The notes beneath the pieces were generated by a model. That model saw only the letters and a list, made by a program, of their open reading frames with translations. It made no database searches and was not told where the DNA came from. Of a stretch of DNA of 64,000 nucleotides, positions 26,076-38,369 are shown piece by piece (the first letter of the stretch is position 1; every line of letters starts with the position of its first letter). The position numbers and the translations under genes are program-made. The stretch is from Campylorhamphus procurvoides (taxonomy: Eukaryota; Chordata; Aves; Passeriformes; Dendrocolaptidae), in contig WBMV01006289.1 of the NCBI GenBank assembly GCA_013396655.1, positions 1,302,001 through 1,366,000 of the forward strand, in the 5' to 3' direction.

Positions 26076-26164
26076 NNNNNNNNNNNNNNNNNNNNNNNNN
26101 NNNNNNNNNNNNNNNNNNNNNNNNNNNNNNNNNNNNNNNNNNNNNNNNNNNNNNNNNNNNNNNN
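26076..26164. other. assembly gap (89 N)
   Basis: A run of 89 undetermined bases. The left edge is a C10 homopolymer preceded by CCCGC and the right edge is TTTTAAAATAAAAA. The abrupt stop at a C-run suggests a GC-rich or G-quadruplex-forming segment that was hard to sequence. Confidence 0.99.
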
Positions 26165-29100
26165 TTTTAAAATAAAAATGACTCTCTGCTTTGGGTATCA
26201 TTATTTTTGTCTATAAATTATAAATGGACATTTATTTTAAAAGGTACTGAAGGCTTTTTTGCATTATAAATACCAATAGTCATCTTCAATATGCAGCACT
26301 TGATGGAAAATTTAGTAGATGTGATTTTATGACACTAGGCTTTATGAAATACTAACCATTAGATACAGTTGGCTTTTAGACAAGAGCTGGAAAAATATGC
26401 ATTTATTGTTCAGGTTCTTCCATTTCTGTCTTTATAGATGTTGATGTAATGGTAATTAGAAGCCAAGATTAAAGCAAAAGTAGTTTAAATTATCCTTCAT
26501 CTACTGACTTGTTTTGTGATGTTGATGAGCAATATGGTAGTTTGCTAGAACCGTCTTTAAAGCTGTACTTCTGAGGAAAAATACTTTTAAATATTGTAAA
26601 TGCTGAAAAAATTGCCATTAGCCCAATGAAAGTTATTACAGGATTACCACATTCTCTTCTGCCGCTTGTGAGGATATCCTATTAGTAGAGGAGGAAAGAA
26701 TGTTTCCAGTATCATTTTCCTTAAAGAAATTATCAAGCACCATGGGAACATCGATGCTTCCATGCAAATTAGGCTGCTCCATTATGATGACACAAACATC
26801 TCCCATTCTTGCCCTGGGAAACGCAAAACAGACCTAGCCATTACTAAACAAACATACCAAAGTGCTTTTTGATCACACCTAATATGTATAAAATTTCTGA
26901 ATATGGAGACAAATTTCAAATGCCTGCTGAGTTGGACCCGGTAAAATTTTTGCCACACTGTCTTCACATCTTACAGGTGTGGTACAAAGATGGTTAGGCT
27001 CTTCAGTCAATGCTTCTGCTGCTTTATTGCTTTTTCTCAGCAGTAAGAGGGACAAAACACAAAATCCCCTTTTAGCTCTTTCTTTTCTGTTCTACTTTGA
27101 CAGCCCACTAGGAGTTTAAAGTATATCAGCAAAACTGTTTGTGTTCTCCCCTGCCAGCAGCTGAATCACAGTGTAGTGCAAGCCATAGTGTCACATAGTG
27201 CCACACTGTTTCTGAGGAGCCCTGTCCCATGTCCTGCTCAGTGCAGGATCAGCACTGAGGTCAGATTAGGCGCCTCGGGGCACGGCTTCCTTGAAGTCAC
27301 TGTAGTCACACTGATTTACACACCAGGCTTTGCCAAGAGGCCAAAGACGTGTGGCAGGGATATTCTGTTGCTGCTGCTGGTTACCTTTCTCATTTCACTG
27401 CCAACCTTGTCTGGGCTTTGGCTTCAGTCATCTTTGGGTCACAAAAAAGAAATGGCATCAGACATTTGCTGCTCAGAAAGCTGTCTATTAACTGATGTTT
27501 TCCTGTCTTGCTTGCCTACAAGTCTAGATCGAGAAATATCTTGCTCATGCAGTTTTAAGTAGTGCAACAAGTTTAGGATAAGGGATAAAGAAAAATTTGC
27601 ATAGCTGAAAGTTTCAGGGAAACTTGGTGGCGATGTGTGATTAACATATAGAAATAAAGAGAAAGAAATCATGACTTCTTGCAAAAGGTCATTCTTGTTT
27701 GAATGAAATGAATGTGTTTAAATACAGTAAAGTTTCTATAAAGTGTAAAACTTGCAAAGCATAAGTGTGAATTGTATTATGGATATGTCTAAATACAAAT
27801 TAATTGCATGATATACCATTGCCATTAGTCTAAAGTATGTTCCTCTGGATTTGTTTTTTACTACAATTTATATGACTAAATAAGAAAATTATTGCAAATA
27901 AAAAAAATTATGTCTTACTGCAAAAGAAATAGGTTGAATTTATTGACTGTAAAATGAAACCGCATGAGACAGAACAAATACGTAAAAGAAATGTTTCAAT
28001 TTTTTCTAGTAGTGTATTTAAGTTCCCCCTTGATTGCACAGTGCTGGCACAGGGAATAATTTTCAGGTAAGTAAGTGTGTTCAAGATAAATGTAATTCTA
28101 GAATGCACCAAAGTTGTCATTCAAATGCTTTGTCTAGGTAATAGCTTAGCTTGCAATATAAGGGCCAATTTTGATATAACTACTTACCTTTCTAAATGCC
28201 GTTTTATTTTTCAGGGGGTGTCTGTGTCAGCAGCTGCAGTATTCCAAGGTCATTTTCTATTCTAGTAGAAATTATTAACTATGGCAGAGATGAAAATAGG
28301 ATCCATAATTTGGTTTTTAGATGAGCTTTTGTTAGGAATAACCTTTTCAGTCTTACCCACAACAGTTACCTCACAGTATCCCCTTTTCTTGAGGAACATG
28401 GCTCAGAAAACCTTGTTTCCTGTATTTGCCAGCTAGAATGAAGTTTAGACCTTAATGCAAGAAAATACTGAATAATGAAAATCCTTCTGACCTCAAAATG
28501 AATGTGACTGGCCACTGCATTTTTAATCTCTGCATGTGATGTGAAGCACTAAATATTGTTGTTAGGGGGAGGAATTATCATCTTGAAGGCTTGTATTCAT
28601 GTCATGCTCCTCTTTCATTGCCATTTCACTTCTTTTAAAAATGTTGATGCTTTAAGTACCAAAGAGACCGAGCACTGGTTGTCCACGGTCCTTCTGTAGC
28701 ACATTTTCTGCACTCAGGAATGCAGCTTTCCTTGTGACCTGCTCTAAATTTCACCACGAGACACTTTCTTTGCCAAAGCAGAGGTGAACAAATCTTACAG
28801 AGCAATCATAGTATCAGTAGAAAGCCATAATCTACCCAGTAAATTTGCCTGCCAGCCTCAAATGCATTAAACAGTATTGGCCAACACTTTGAAACATCTG
28901 ACAGTTAAGTTTATGGAGTTGCTGTTAGGAGGCTGTGACAAATATATCATCATCTGAGATTTATGAGATATGTTTGTTATGTGGAGGAACACATACTATT
29001 TCAAAAAAGAAATACCTTCCCAAAACCAGCTATAATAAATATGATTCAGAGTTTTTTAACTTCAAACCAAAGGAGAATAACAACAGTTTAAAATTTTCAG

Positions 29101-32100
29101 AATTCAGTGGATTTGAGAATTTTAGCATGAATTTGAGGTGATTTATCTGTTTAAATCTTTTACAAGTTGCTTATATTTCATTTTATTAACATCTATGTAG
29201 TTATACATATAGTTTTGCTGAGTTGGTAAGAGACACTTTGGTCGGCTTAAGCAGATTAGCCCTGCCGAGCAGAACTGTGCTGCTTCTACTGACCTGTTTG
29301 CCATTAGTCCACGTGTGGCACTGAAGCTGCCCCCTCTTTGCAGTACCCTTTCTTTCTAGGAAAAATGTCTTCATAAACGGCTTTTCAAGACTATATGCTC
29401 AGAAATTGACTAACTGGAATAACTCACCAAAAGAATGAAAGCTTACACAGTGATTTTAGAATCACAAGATAAAGTATATTTAGAGTGAAGTTTGCATGAA
29501 ACTCTTGAACTCAGCTTGCTTTGTCTTTTTTGACATCTTCAGTAGAGTCACATTTCTCATAGATAAGTTAATCATTGGTGACTCAGTAGCTGTAGCCTTT
29601 TGACAGCTTATAGAGACCTTGGATAAGACACTGGATGTGTTTAAATCAATTACACCCATCCATGTTCCCAGATTTAATCAATAAGGTCATCTGGGTTTCT
29701 AATTCTGGCACACTCAGTGCTGTAAGCGCATCAAAATGCATCTGCTTGAGGGAGTAACTATTACAGGCATGTGACCATTCCTGAAACAGAATGAAACAAG
29801 GCCTGGCAAAGGGAAGCAAAGACCTACTTGGTTTCTTGCCAAAATAAGGTTGCCAAAAACCTTATCCAAGAAATTTGCTAATTCTAACCCTGCTGAATTA
29901 AACACAGAAGTTTTAATAGTCATGTCTTTTACAGATTTGTAATACATTGGTACGTGTACATCTCTGTATCTGCTTCACGTTGTGTGTGATAGGAAATGTT
30001 CAGGTTTTCCAGTCTCATGTATTTTTACAAATAAGAAATGCAAGTGTATTCTCATATCAGTGTGAAGTACTGGCTGTACCAATGAAACCTGTGAAAACCA
30101 GTGTACAAAAAGTGGGAATTTGTTTTGAGTAACAAAGAAAACATTTCAAGTCTTTTCACTTGCCAGTGATACGGAGCAGTATATTAATTATATTACTTTA
30201 TTGGTTTGTAGGCAGTAAAACACAGGGCAATCTTGCTACTTACTCTGCAGTTGTTCCTGAGCTTCAGCAATGGGTCAGTTTTTAAAAATTGATATTGAAG
30301 AATTCTGTTTTTAACAAATCTTTAGTGAGCTGGTATTATGAGCTATATTGCTACTGTTTAAGCTAAGCACATTAGTGAAGCAGCAATTTTCTCTTGGATC
30401 AACTTTCTTTTCCTATTAGAAATAGTTCTGCATGGAATTTTGAGATGTCCATTACTCTGGATTCAGATGTTTTTCTTTGTTGTTGGGCTTATTTTGGAAT
30501 ATTACATTTGCCTTTGGATGTCAATTTATTTGCAGCAAAGAGTATGAAGCAGCCAAGGTCATTTAGTTCTGTGTTGCTAGAAGGCCAGACAGTGGCTATG
30601 ACTGTAAAATCATACATTCTCTTTCAATCTGACATAACTTAATGGGGCTCTGGTGTTATACTCTCCATGAATTCTTAGTCCTTGTCCTTCTTGCAGTTTA
30701 GGCAAGCTGAGCATATGCCAGGCTGAATCAAAGGGTATGCCAGAATTCCCACCAACAGCTCTGCTTCCAGCAGTTTTGCCTTCCTTATTCTCACAGAGAA
30801 GGTAGAATTTGCTAAACTTTTCCATGCAGGCTATTTCTGATAAATACCTTTTCTGTTTAAACTGCAGTTTTAATATCAGCTTACATCCTTGACATTCAGG
30901 ACATAAAATGAGCAGTAGAAGAGAGTGGCATTATCAAAATTTAATTTTTCATTGCATATGACTGAATTTATCTTTAGTTTACAGTAACTTTTATTTACAT
31001 TATGTCAAAAAATATTTCCATAATACTTTGGTGATTTAGGGTTATATTTGACTCAGAGAAGGGCACCTGTTCCTGAGTGAATCAGGTGAGTTGCATATAT
31101 GAATTTTTGAAAAAAAAAAGTACACAAGCAAAATCCAGTGTTTGCTCCCAATGTTACTCCTTCCTTAATCTGCTGCTGATGGGTTGCTTTAGCTGTCTAC
31201 AAGGAGTGGCTTTCTCACTGCTGACCTTAGGTTGTCTTTATTGATTTCCTTTTGACTTGCCTGCTTGGTTCACTGTCACTCACTGCTGAAAAGATAAATG
31301 CTTTTTAGAAGCTTCTTTTTATCTTTCAAATAGTTACAATACTATATATGTTACCATATCTACAGATTAAAAAAAAATAAAAACACACCAAAAGTCTTCC
31401 CAGTAGTTAGTACAGTCTAAAACTCCTCTAGCTCACAGAAACAGGGTTGTGTTGATAGAACTAAGACCACTCACAAATGAAGGTTTTGCAGAGCTTTCGG
31501 TGTGCCTTTGAACATCAGAACAGTTCAATGAGAATCATTTGCTACCACACCTGAACATGCAGTTTAGCAAAACAAAGAACATTTCTTGAATAAGTTCTTT
31601 TTGGATAAAATTCTTTGGTACTTTGTTACTCTTATTAAGGCTGCCTAAGGTTCAGAACAACGAAGATCTAGGATAGCCTTGGAGACTTGAAAATGAAGAA
31701 TAAATCCAAGTTTTGTTATGTGCATATTTGGTCTTGTTTCAACATATCTAACTCCTGTTTACTGCTTTTTTGTTTGTTTTCTCCTAAGACTAAAGGGTCT
31801 CAAAGTGTTAGAAATGTGTTTTGGCTTTTTACTAGAAGAATGTTTGAGGAGAAAATTCTGCTAAATATAATCTTGTGTCCGTAAGAAGAGTTATGGAAAT
31901 ATTAGGGAAAGTATTAATCAATGCAGGCCCATTTGATAGAAATTAATTTTCTGGCAAGTGTAGAGACTCACACTTCAGTGTTTGTTTAAATTTCACTCTG
32001 CCTTGTTTTATTTAACTGTTATGATGCTCCGCACTGTAAGTAAATGTTAGATTTCTTATATCAGATATATAGATATATTTAGCAGGTTAATACTGATTAA

Positions 32101-33170
32101 AAAATATAATGATTTTCATCATTATACAAGAATTTGTTCTCCAGTAAAGCCACAGCGTTTTCTAAACTGGGGAAAGATTACAAGCTGCATTTATGTACTG
32201 TTTATTGTGCAAATTACCTTCAAGGATAAGAAAGAAATTCGAAGCTCCTGAAAGAGCACTGGCTGGTGTGATACATGCCAGTTTGCAGTGCTGCAAATGG
32301 TTCAGGGAGTTAATCTGCTCCTTGGTGTAGTGCTGACTGTGTCCCTGCTTTGATCTTTGAATGGCTTTTGCTAGCAACCAGTTATGCTGAATTTAGAAAG
32401 GCAAAACTCCCAGGAGGTCCCTTAGGAACAGGGATGTAGAATAATTTCTGATTTAAGATAGCCTAAAAGAAGGGAATAAAACCCACAAGATTTTTATTTT
32501 GTAAAATCTAGCTAGGAAATATATTTGAAATGATAATTTTCTAATATAGTCAACTCCAGGACAAAATATGTATCCCCCTATAGTCACATGCATATAGTTA
32601 GGGGGTTTTTATAGCTTAGGGTATTCTGTTTGGTGTGTTTTGGGTTTTTTTCATGTATTGTAAAGTCATGAGGAAATATGTTTATGAAGCCTCTAGTGTG
32701 ATAGAGCTAGAACTCTGTCTCTACCACACTTGAATGAATAAATAATACTACAAAAATTTTCATATGCATCTGATTTTGCCAGCTACAGCAGGTGGCCTAA
32801 CCAACAAGAGAGAAAAACAATGCAAACAGAACAGTTTATATTAATTAATTAAAAAAGAGGAAAAAAACCAGCAAATGAACTTCTGTTATTGAATTAATTC
32901 TTAGTTCAAAATTTTGCTTAACATTAAATTCTTTCACAGATTTATTTAAAATTTACTTATGCTGGAGAAACAAAAATATTTGAAACAATAAATACATGAA
33001 ACATTATGTAGGTTTATCTTATATACAGTTACAAGTGTTCTACTATTCAATAGCCCACAAAACACCCTAACAAGGCGCAAAAATTAACTATTTTGCTTGT
33101 TTATATTTTAAAAATAGATACAGATATTCTCACCATTGTTGTCCTGTGGACAGTTCAACCTTTACAAAAT
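26165..33170. other. non-genic AT-rich sequence, nothing recognised
   Basis: No gene, RNA gene or transposon end was recognised. A somewhat GC-richer patch at 27130-27340 includes a GGCGCC and part of a 128-codon frame that would need a GTG start (27176-27562). The frame has a hydrophobic LLLLLVTFLISL run but no homology that I recognise. It is judged to be chance. Confidence 0.55.
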
Positions 33171-33176
33171 ACTGGA

Positions 33177-33190
33177 TGTGTGTGTGTGTA
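33177..33190. repeat. (TG)n microsatellite, short
   Basis: Six TG dinucleotides ending in TA. Confidence 0.85.
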
Positions 33191-33194
33191 GGGA

Positions 33195-36100
33195 GGTAAA
33201 AGGGGAAAAAAATGTTTTGATTGCCAGGGTGGAAAAGAACATAGCAAAAAATACGAAGGCTAAGGTAAAGTCTCCAAACTCTTTTTTACGGAAAGAAAGA
33301 AGAAACAAAGTCTAAGGAAAAGGAAGAAAATGATTTAGTATTCTATTAAATTTCTTAGAGATTATTACCTTTCTCTGCTTTCAGGAGGGCATAAGATTAG
33401 AAATGTTCAGAAATCATACATTTAGTAAAGTAAGTTGCAACTTATATTGCTTGTGTCACAGTAGCTCGCCTGTCTACAGAAAAAAAACATGTCTTTCAGA
33501 GTAGGATGCCTGTACATTTTTGAGCCTTAGCTTCTACCAATATCCTGAAAAAAGCGGCAGAACATGCCCTGACCAGCCAAGACAAGGGACTGGAAGAAAA
33601 GTGGATCTGCTAATGACAGATACAATGCTACCCTGAGCACATGAGAAACCACAGTGCACCCAGGGATACAGGCATGACACTGGAGAGCATTAGAACAGCA
33701 ATCATCGGGGGTTTGTCTGCTTTGGGTCACAGCTCTCAGAGTGGGAGGAATGGCTGCACTCCTTGTGCAATGCCAAGGGAATTATCCTCTGTGAGGGAAT
33801 GTCTGAGAAATTTAACTAAAGGGAACAACCACTGTGCAGGCAAGTGAGGTAGCTGAGCTCCACCTTTCCTCACTCTAAATTTCTCACTGGGCAGTAGTGG
33901 CCAGCTATTACCTCCAGCTGGGACCCATATTCCCTCAAATCCTTTACTCAGCTTACATCACTCTTCATGAGAAAAATGGCTGGTGGAACTGCTCTGCTTT
34001 TCTGTAGTGAATACAGATCTGATACAACGTTATCCTGGGAAGAGATGACTGTGATAATTCCAGTGATTAGCTGAGTTTCCATTCTGCCTATCTCTGAAAA
34101 CCTTAAGCAGATTCCTGTCAGACAGGGGCTAATTTCAGAGCTGTAGAGAATACACAGGTTTGTCTTGCAGCACTAACTCTTAGGTTTATTTCTGCCTCGG
34201 TCTTTAGATGCACCAGTCCCATCACATAGTACATTATTTCTGGGCAGACCTTTTCTGTGGTCACCTTTGGAAATGACATTGTATCTAGCTGTGTAATCAG
34301 CTTCTTTAAAGGTGTGCTTTATAGATTTTTTCATCATATGAAATACAACTTAGCAGGCTTCATTTTTCAATGTTTCATTTATTAGAACAGAATTAATAAC
34401 ACAGAGCTGGGTAAATGCAGAAGACACAAAAATAGGAGGAGCCTTCTCCCAGTATATGTGTACGATTTCAGTAGTGGTTGCCTATAAATAGTATTTAAGT
34501 AACTTGCTTACTTTAATTCATAAAGATATACTTTGTAGGGAAAAGTTCACGAGGTAGTACAAGAATATGTGGAGATTTATTTTAGCAAATATTGATTCAT
34601 CTAAAGATAGAATTACAACATAACCTGATTTGTAAGTGGAAATAAACTAAAAATAGTAAATGTAAAAGAGAAGTATATTAATATCCTTGTCCTTTTCTAT
34701 CTATTTCCAAACAACAGCTCTATTTTTACTGTGACCTCCTTTTCCCCTATCTGCTTTGGAGATTCTTTTCTGTTCCCCTTGAAGTTTATGAAAATATTCT
34801 TATTGGACTAAAATATGTGTTAATGATTTTAGAATCCTCTATACAAAACGAAGCATTTACTTGACTAGATCTCTACTTAAAATTATAGAGACGTCCCTTC
34901 TGTGATACGAATGTGTAAAATGCCATGGGATTACTGATACAGAGAGCTCTGTACAATTCCCTTGTTTTCTTTCAGGGAAGGAAATATCTTATGCAAACAT
35001 GTCCCTTTCAGAATTTCACTAAATTTCACAACCAGCCTTTAGAAAGTGCAGTGGGACTGTAGCTTTTGTTTTGATGCTTGTATGTGCTACTGACACAATT
35101 ACACTTTTGTTTCCTGTCTGAGAGGTTAAGGTCTTGTCTTATGCACGCAGTGCCTACACTGCCTTTGTTCCATGGTTGTACAGACAGAGATGAATATGCA
35201 GTGCTCTATATCTGATGGTGTGTTTTACTTAGGTAGTGTGTTGGCTTAAATCTACTCGTTGGTGACTGGTGGGAAAGCTGTATCATCCGTACCTCACTGT
35301 ACAGGAATAAAATTTTGGAACAGCCTCCATATCCTATCTGTATTTGGAGTGCAAAATAACGTTTCTGATCCACACTTACTAGGTGCATAGAGCCTGCCCA
35401 AAGATTTTGAAACCAATGGAAGGAGTCCATAGGCCATAGGCTTTCACTCTAGTGAGAGGGATTTTCATTTCAATATGATGCACAGAAATGTACTTAGATT
35501 GCCATAGAGTATTTTTAATTCCACAGCAGTCTGCCCAGAACTCCTTTTACCACCAAAAGATGAGCAAATCTCATTAATGATCTGTTCATTGTACTTCTTC
35601 TACAAATAGTAGAGCCCCTTTATAGCACTGTAACAAAATGCAGAACAAAAGAGGATCCAAGGTCTCACCCATCATCACTGGACCCTATTTAAGAATCCAC
35701 ATTAGATGGTGTGATTTTGATAGTCCAGAATTAAAGATTAATGAGTTAATTACTTATAAGGTGGAGGGTGGTTTGGTTTGGGTTTTTACCATAGCATACC
35801 AAAATGAAGGTATTCCTTAGTTCTAGCTACTTGACATAAATTACGGGAAATATTTCAGGACAGGGGACAATTTTCAATCTACTACTGTTAATATTTATAT
35901 AACTTTGGAACACAGAAGCATAACTGGGTCAGAGTACTCTGTTATTTTACACCAGGACTGAAGCCATAGCCAGAAGACAGGCACACAAACAAGTCAGTTT
36001 TTTAGATTAGAGCTTCCCAAGGAGCGTACTGTGTGGATCTTACTCATGAGCAGGCTGCAGTTTGATGTAAATTGCTCAATTTTAAATTAATTTTGGCTAG

Positions 36101-37975
36101 TGTTATTTATATATATAATAATAAGGGACCTGTGACTTTTATGATGTCTTTTTATTAGTCCTAGTACTCTACACATTGAAGGTCCTACAGAAATCAATGA
36201 ACGTATCTAGCATAAGGTGCAATGTGTGATAGAGAGATCCCTGAACTGTTTTCATAAAAAATACAGAAATGTTTGTACTACAAAAAAGAATGTTTGTACA
36301 AGTATAGTTGAATTAGAGATACTTCAGCTAATTAAGACTCTAGTAATGCATTTTTATGGCTAGTTTGCTTACAGTTCAATGGAATTGTATAGACAGATCT
36401 GCTAGTCTCACTGAAAGCAAGAAATCTAGACTGACCTCACATCCTAGGTATGGCATTTAAAAGCTTCATGACTGTTAATTATCTACAAGCCCTTTATTCT
36501 AAGAGATAAGGAAATAGTATTTCCATTGCAGACATGTGATTAAGATGCACAAAATATGCTCATCCTTCTGTGGTTATGCAATTGATCAGGGACAGGACAG
36601 AGAATTGAAAATGGGTTTCAAATTTATTGTCAAAACTATTTTCTTTGTATTATGTTATCTGAAAAAACTATGTCCTGAAATGTAGCTTCCCTTTAAAATT
36701 ATAGACACATTTAATTTGAACTTTTATTAACTACAACAATAAGGCTGGAAGGTGAAGAACCTCAAATATTCTGTGTAATGTGCTGGATAAACAGGATATG
36801 AAAATGGCCTTTAAATTTACATTGGTTACCAAGATCTAGGGAAGAACTGAATTTCTGAAAGACTTGCACAACATCAGCTCCTGTTAAATCACAGGTCAAT
36901 GAAAAGCTGACTTCATCACAAAGTCAGTGCTGACTTAACTTCTTTTCTTGGTATTCAGAGAAATGGTGTATTTATTTACCAGAGAAAACAGACACTATTC
37001 TCTTTCAGAAAAGGAAGCAGGGAGAGGTCTATGTCCCTATTCCCTCAGTTACATTAATTAACAAATAGCCTTACCTGGACTCAAGGAGCAGAAAAATAAT
37101 ATAGATTGTAATCTTAGAAACCATTCTTCTCCATGACTAACGCAGAAATGAATCTATGCAAAACCATGTAATTATCTGAATTTAAGTGAAACTCCGGCTT
37201 TATTTTAAGACAGTAGAAGCCTTGTTACTGCTTTCAGTAAGTCTAGAACATTATTACCTATATTAAGTTTATAATCACTATATACAAATCCAGTGTGAAA
37301 GTTTATGAGCAAATTTTGATGGCTTTTACAGTAGATTAAGTTCCATTTCTACCATCTCATAGATTAGAAAACAGTGACAGTAACGTGTCAAGGTCCAGCC
37401 AGGAGAGACAAAAAGTAGTAGTGGATCCCATCTCATCCTTACTGCCTAGGTCAGTGTACTAAACCTTTCTCAAACTTGTTTCACAAAAATATGGAAATAT
37501 TCTGCAAGAAAAAAATGCCTAACACTCTCAGTTTGAGTTTGAAATCCCCTTCTGGACATTTAGAAAACTGTAGGTGTATGACTCCCAAAAAAACTACTCT
37601 AGACATCTGCAGTAACAAATAAACAAGTGATTTCTGGCTTTAATGTGTTTTTAGCGGAATTTGGAAATATTTGCCCAATTTTTAAAGTACATTTTAATTA
37701 AAATATCACAAGTAAACTGGCTTTAAGTTGTAGTCATAATGCTTTATTGGGGATGCTTGTGTAAGTAGTGATTTTACACTATTATTCAGTAAAGATTTGG
37801 TATAATCTTTTTCCTTATAATTGTAAGGCAAGTTTTTCTTTTGATTTATGAACATAATTTCTATTAAAACAGAAGTTATTTTGTGAGAAGATATGTTCTC
37901 CATTCTTGTAAAAAGCAAACATATAAAGGGGACTAGAAATGCTCAACTACAGGTGAAACTGTTTAGCCCTTGAAT
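33195..37975. other. non-genic AT-rich sequence, nothing recognised
   Basis: No supported gene or repeat. Open frames are short and lie on both strands. Confidence 0.6.
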
Positions 37976-37984
37976 CAATAAGTC

Positions 37985-38361
37985 AGTGTTGGGAGCTCAC
38001 TAATTGGCCTTAATTGCCTTATGAGCCTCAGCTGGGCCCTGCCCTCTGCACGAGTTCCCTTTGTGTCCCTGCTCGGACCCTCACTCTCTTCTGGAGCTCC
38101 AGGGTGCATGTGCTTATCTCCAGATTCCTTTCTGACCTGGGGTGTTTGGGGTGCATTTCAGACCCACATTGCAACCCCAACTCCTGTGCTCTTTGCCTGG
38201 CTACCTGACCTGCTCCCTCTCCTCGCAGAGCCCAGGGCTGTGGGGGCACCTTTGGCATCTCCCTTTGGTGCCCACCCTGCTCAGGCTCCAGGAGTTGCCT
38301 GCACGTCCTGGCTCTGTCCCCTTTCATGGAGCAGCTCTGCCTTCCCGCTTCCAGAAGGGGT
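37985..38361. mobile_element. GC-rich insert of transposon-like character, unclassified
   Basis: About 375 bases have a markedly higher G+C content than the AT-rich DNA on either side, and both boundaries are abrupt. AAGTC occurs just before (37980-37984) and at the end (38362-38366), which may be a 5-bp target-site duplication. Open frames run through most of it on both strands (131 codons + at 38021-38416; 99 codons minus). That is expected of GC-rich DNA and not evidence for a gene. It could be a solo LTR, another short insertion, or an exon-bearing GC island. No TG...CA ends, AATAAA or CR1 core were identified, so the class is left open. Confidence 0.4.
38229..38359 (+). other. candidate 131-nt exon inside the GC-rich insert
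   Basis: An excellent acceptor (CCCTCTCCTCGCAG ending at 38228) and a good donor (AAGGG|GTAAGT at 38360) bracket 131 nt. One + frame reads straight through. The predicted peptide is proline-, alanine- and leucine-rich without a recognisable domain. Because the interval lies within a probable insertion, an exonised repeat or a pseudo-exon is more likely than a conserved coding exon. Confidence 0.2.
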
Positions 38362-38369
38362 AAGTCTTT

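Noticed and set aside
27176..27562. 128-codon frame with a hydrophobic stretch
   Set aside because: It needs a GTG start, has no signal-peptide layout at its N-terminus and no splice or poly(A) context, and overlaps minus-strand frames. Chance is sufficient.
28042..28066. 25-nt segment before CAG|GTAAGT
   Set aside because: The upstream acceptor lacks a proper polypyrimidine tract.
28215..28248. 34-nt segment after a good acceptor (TTTTATTTTTCAG)
   Set aside because: The downstream donor (AAG|GTCATT) is weak, so there is no convincing exon.
34885..34915. GTCCCTTCTGTGAT resembling a CR1 tail
   Set aside because: The match is too short and lacks both the upstream GATGATC element and the octamer repeats.
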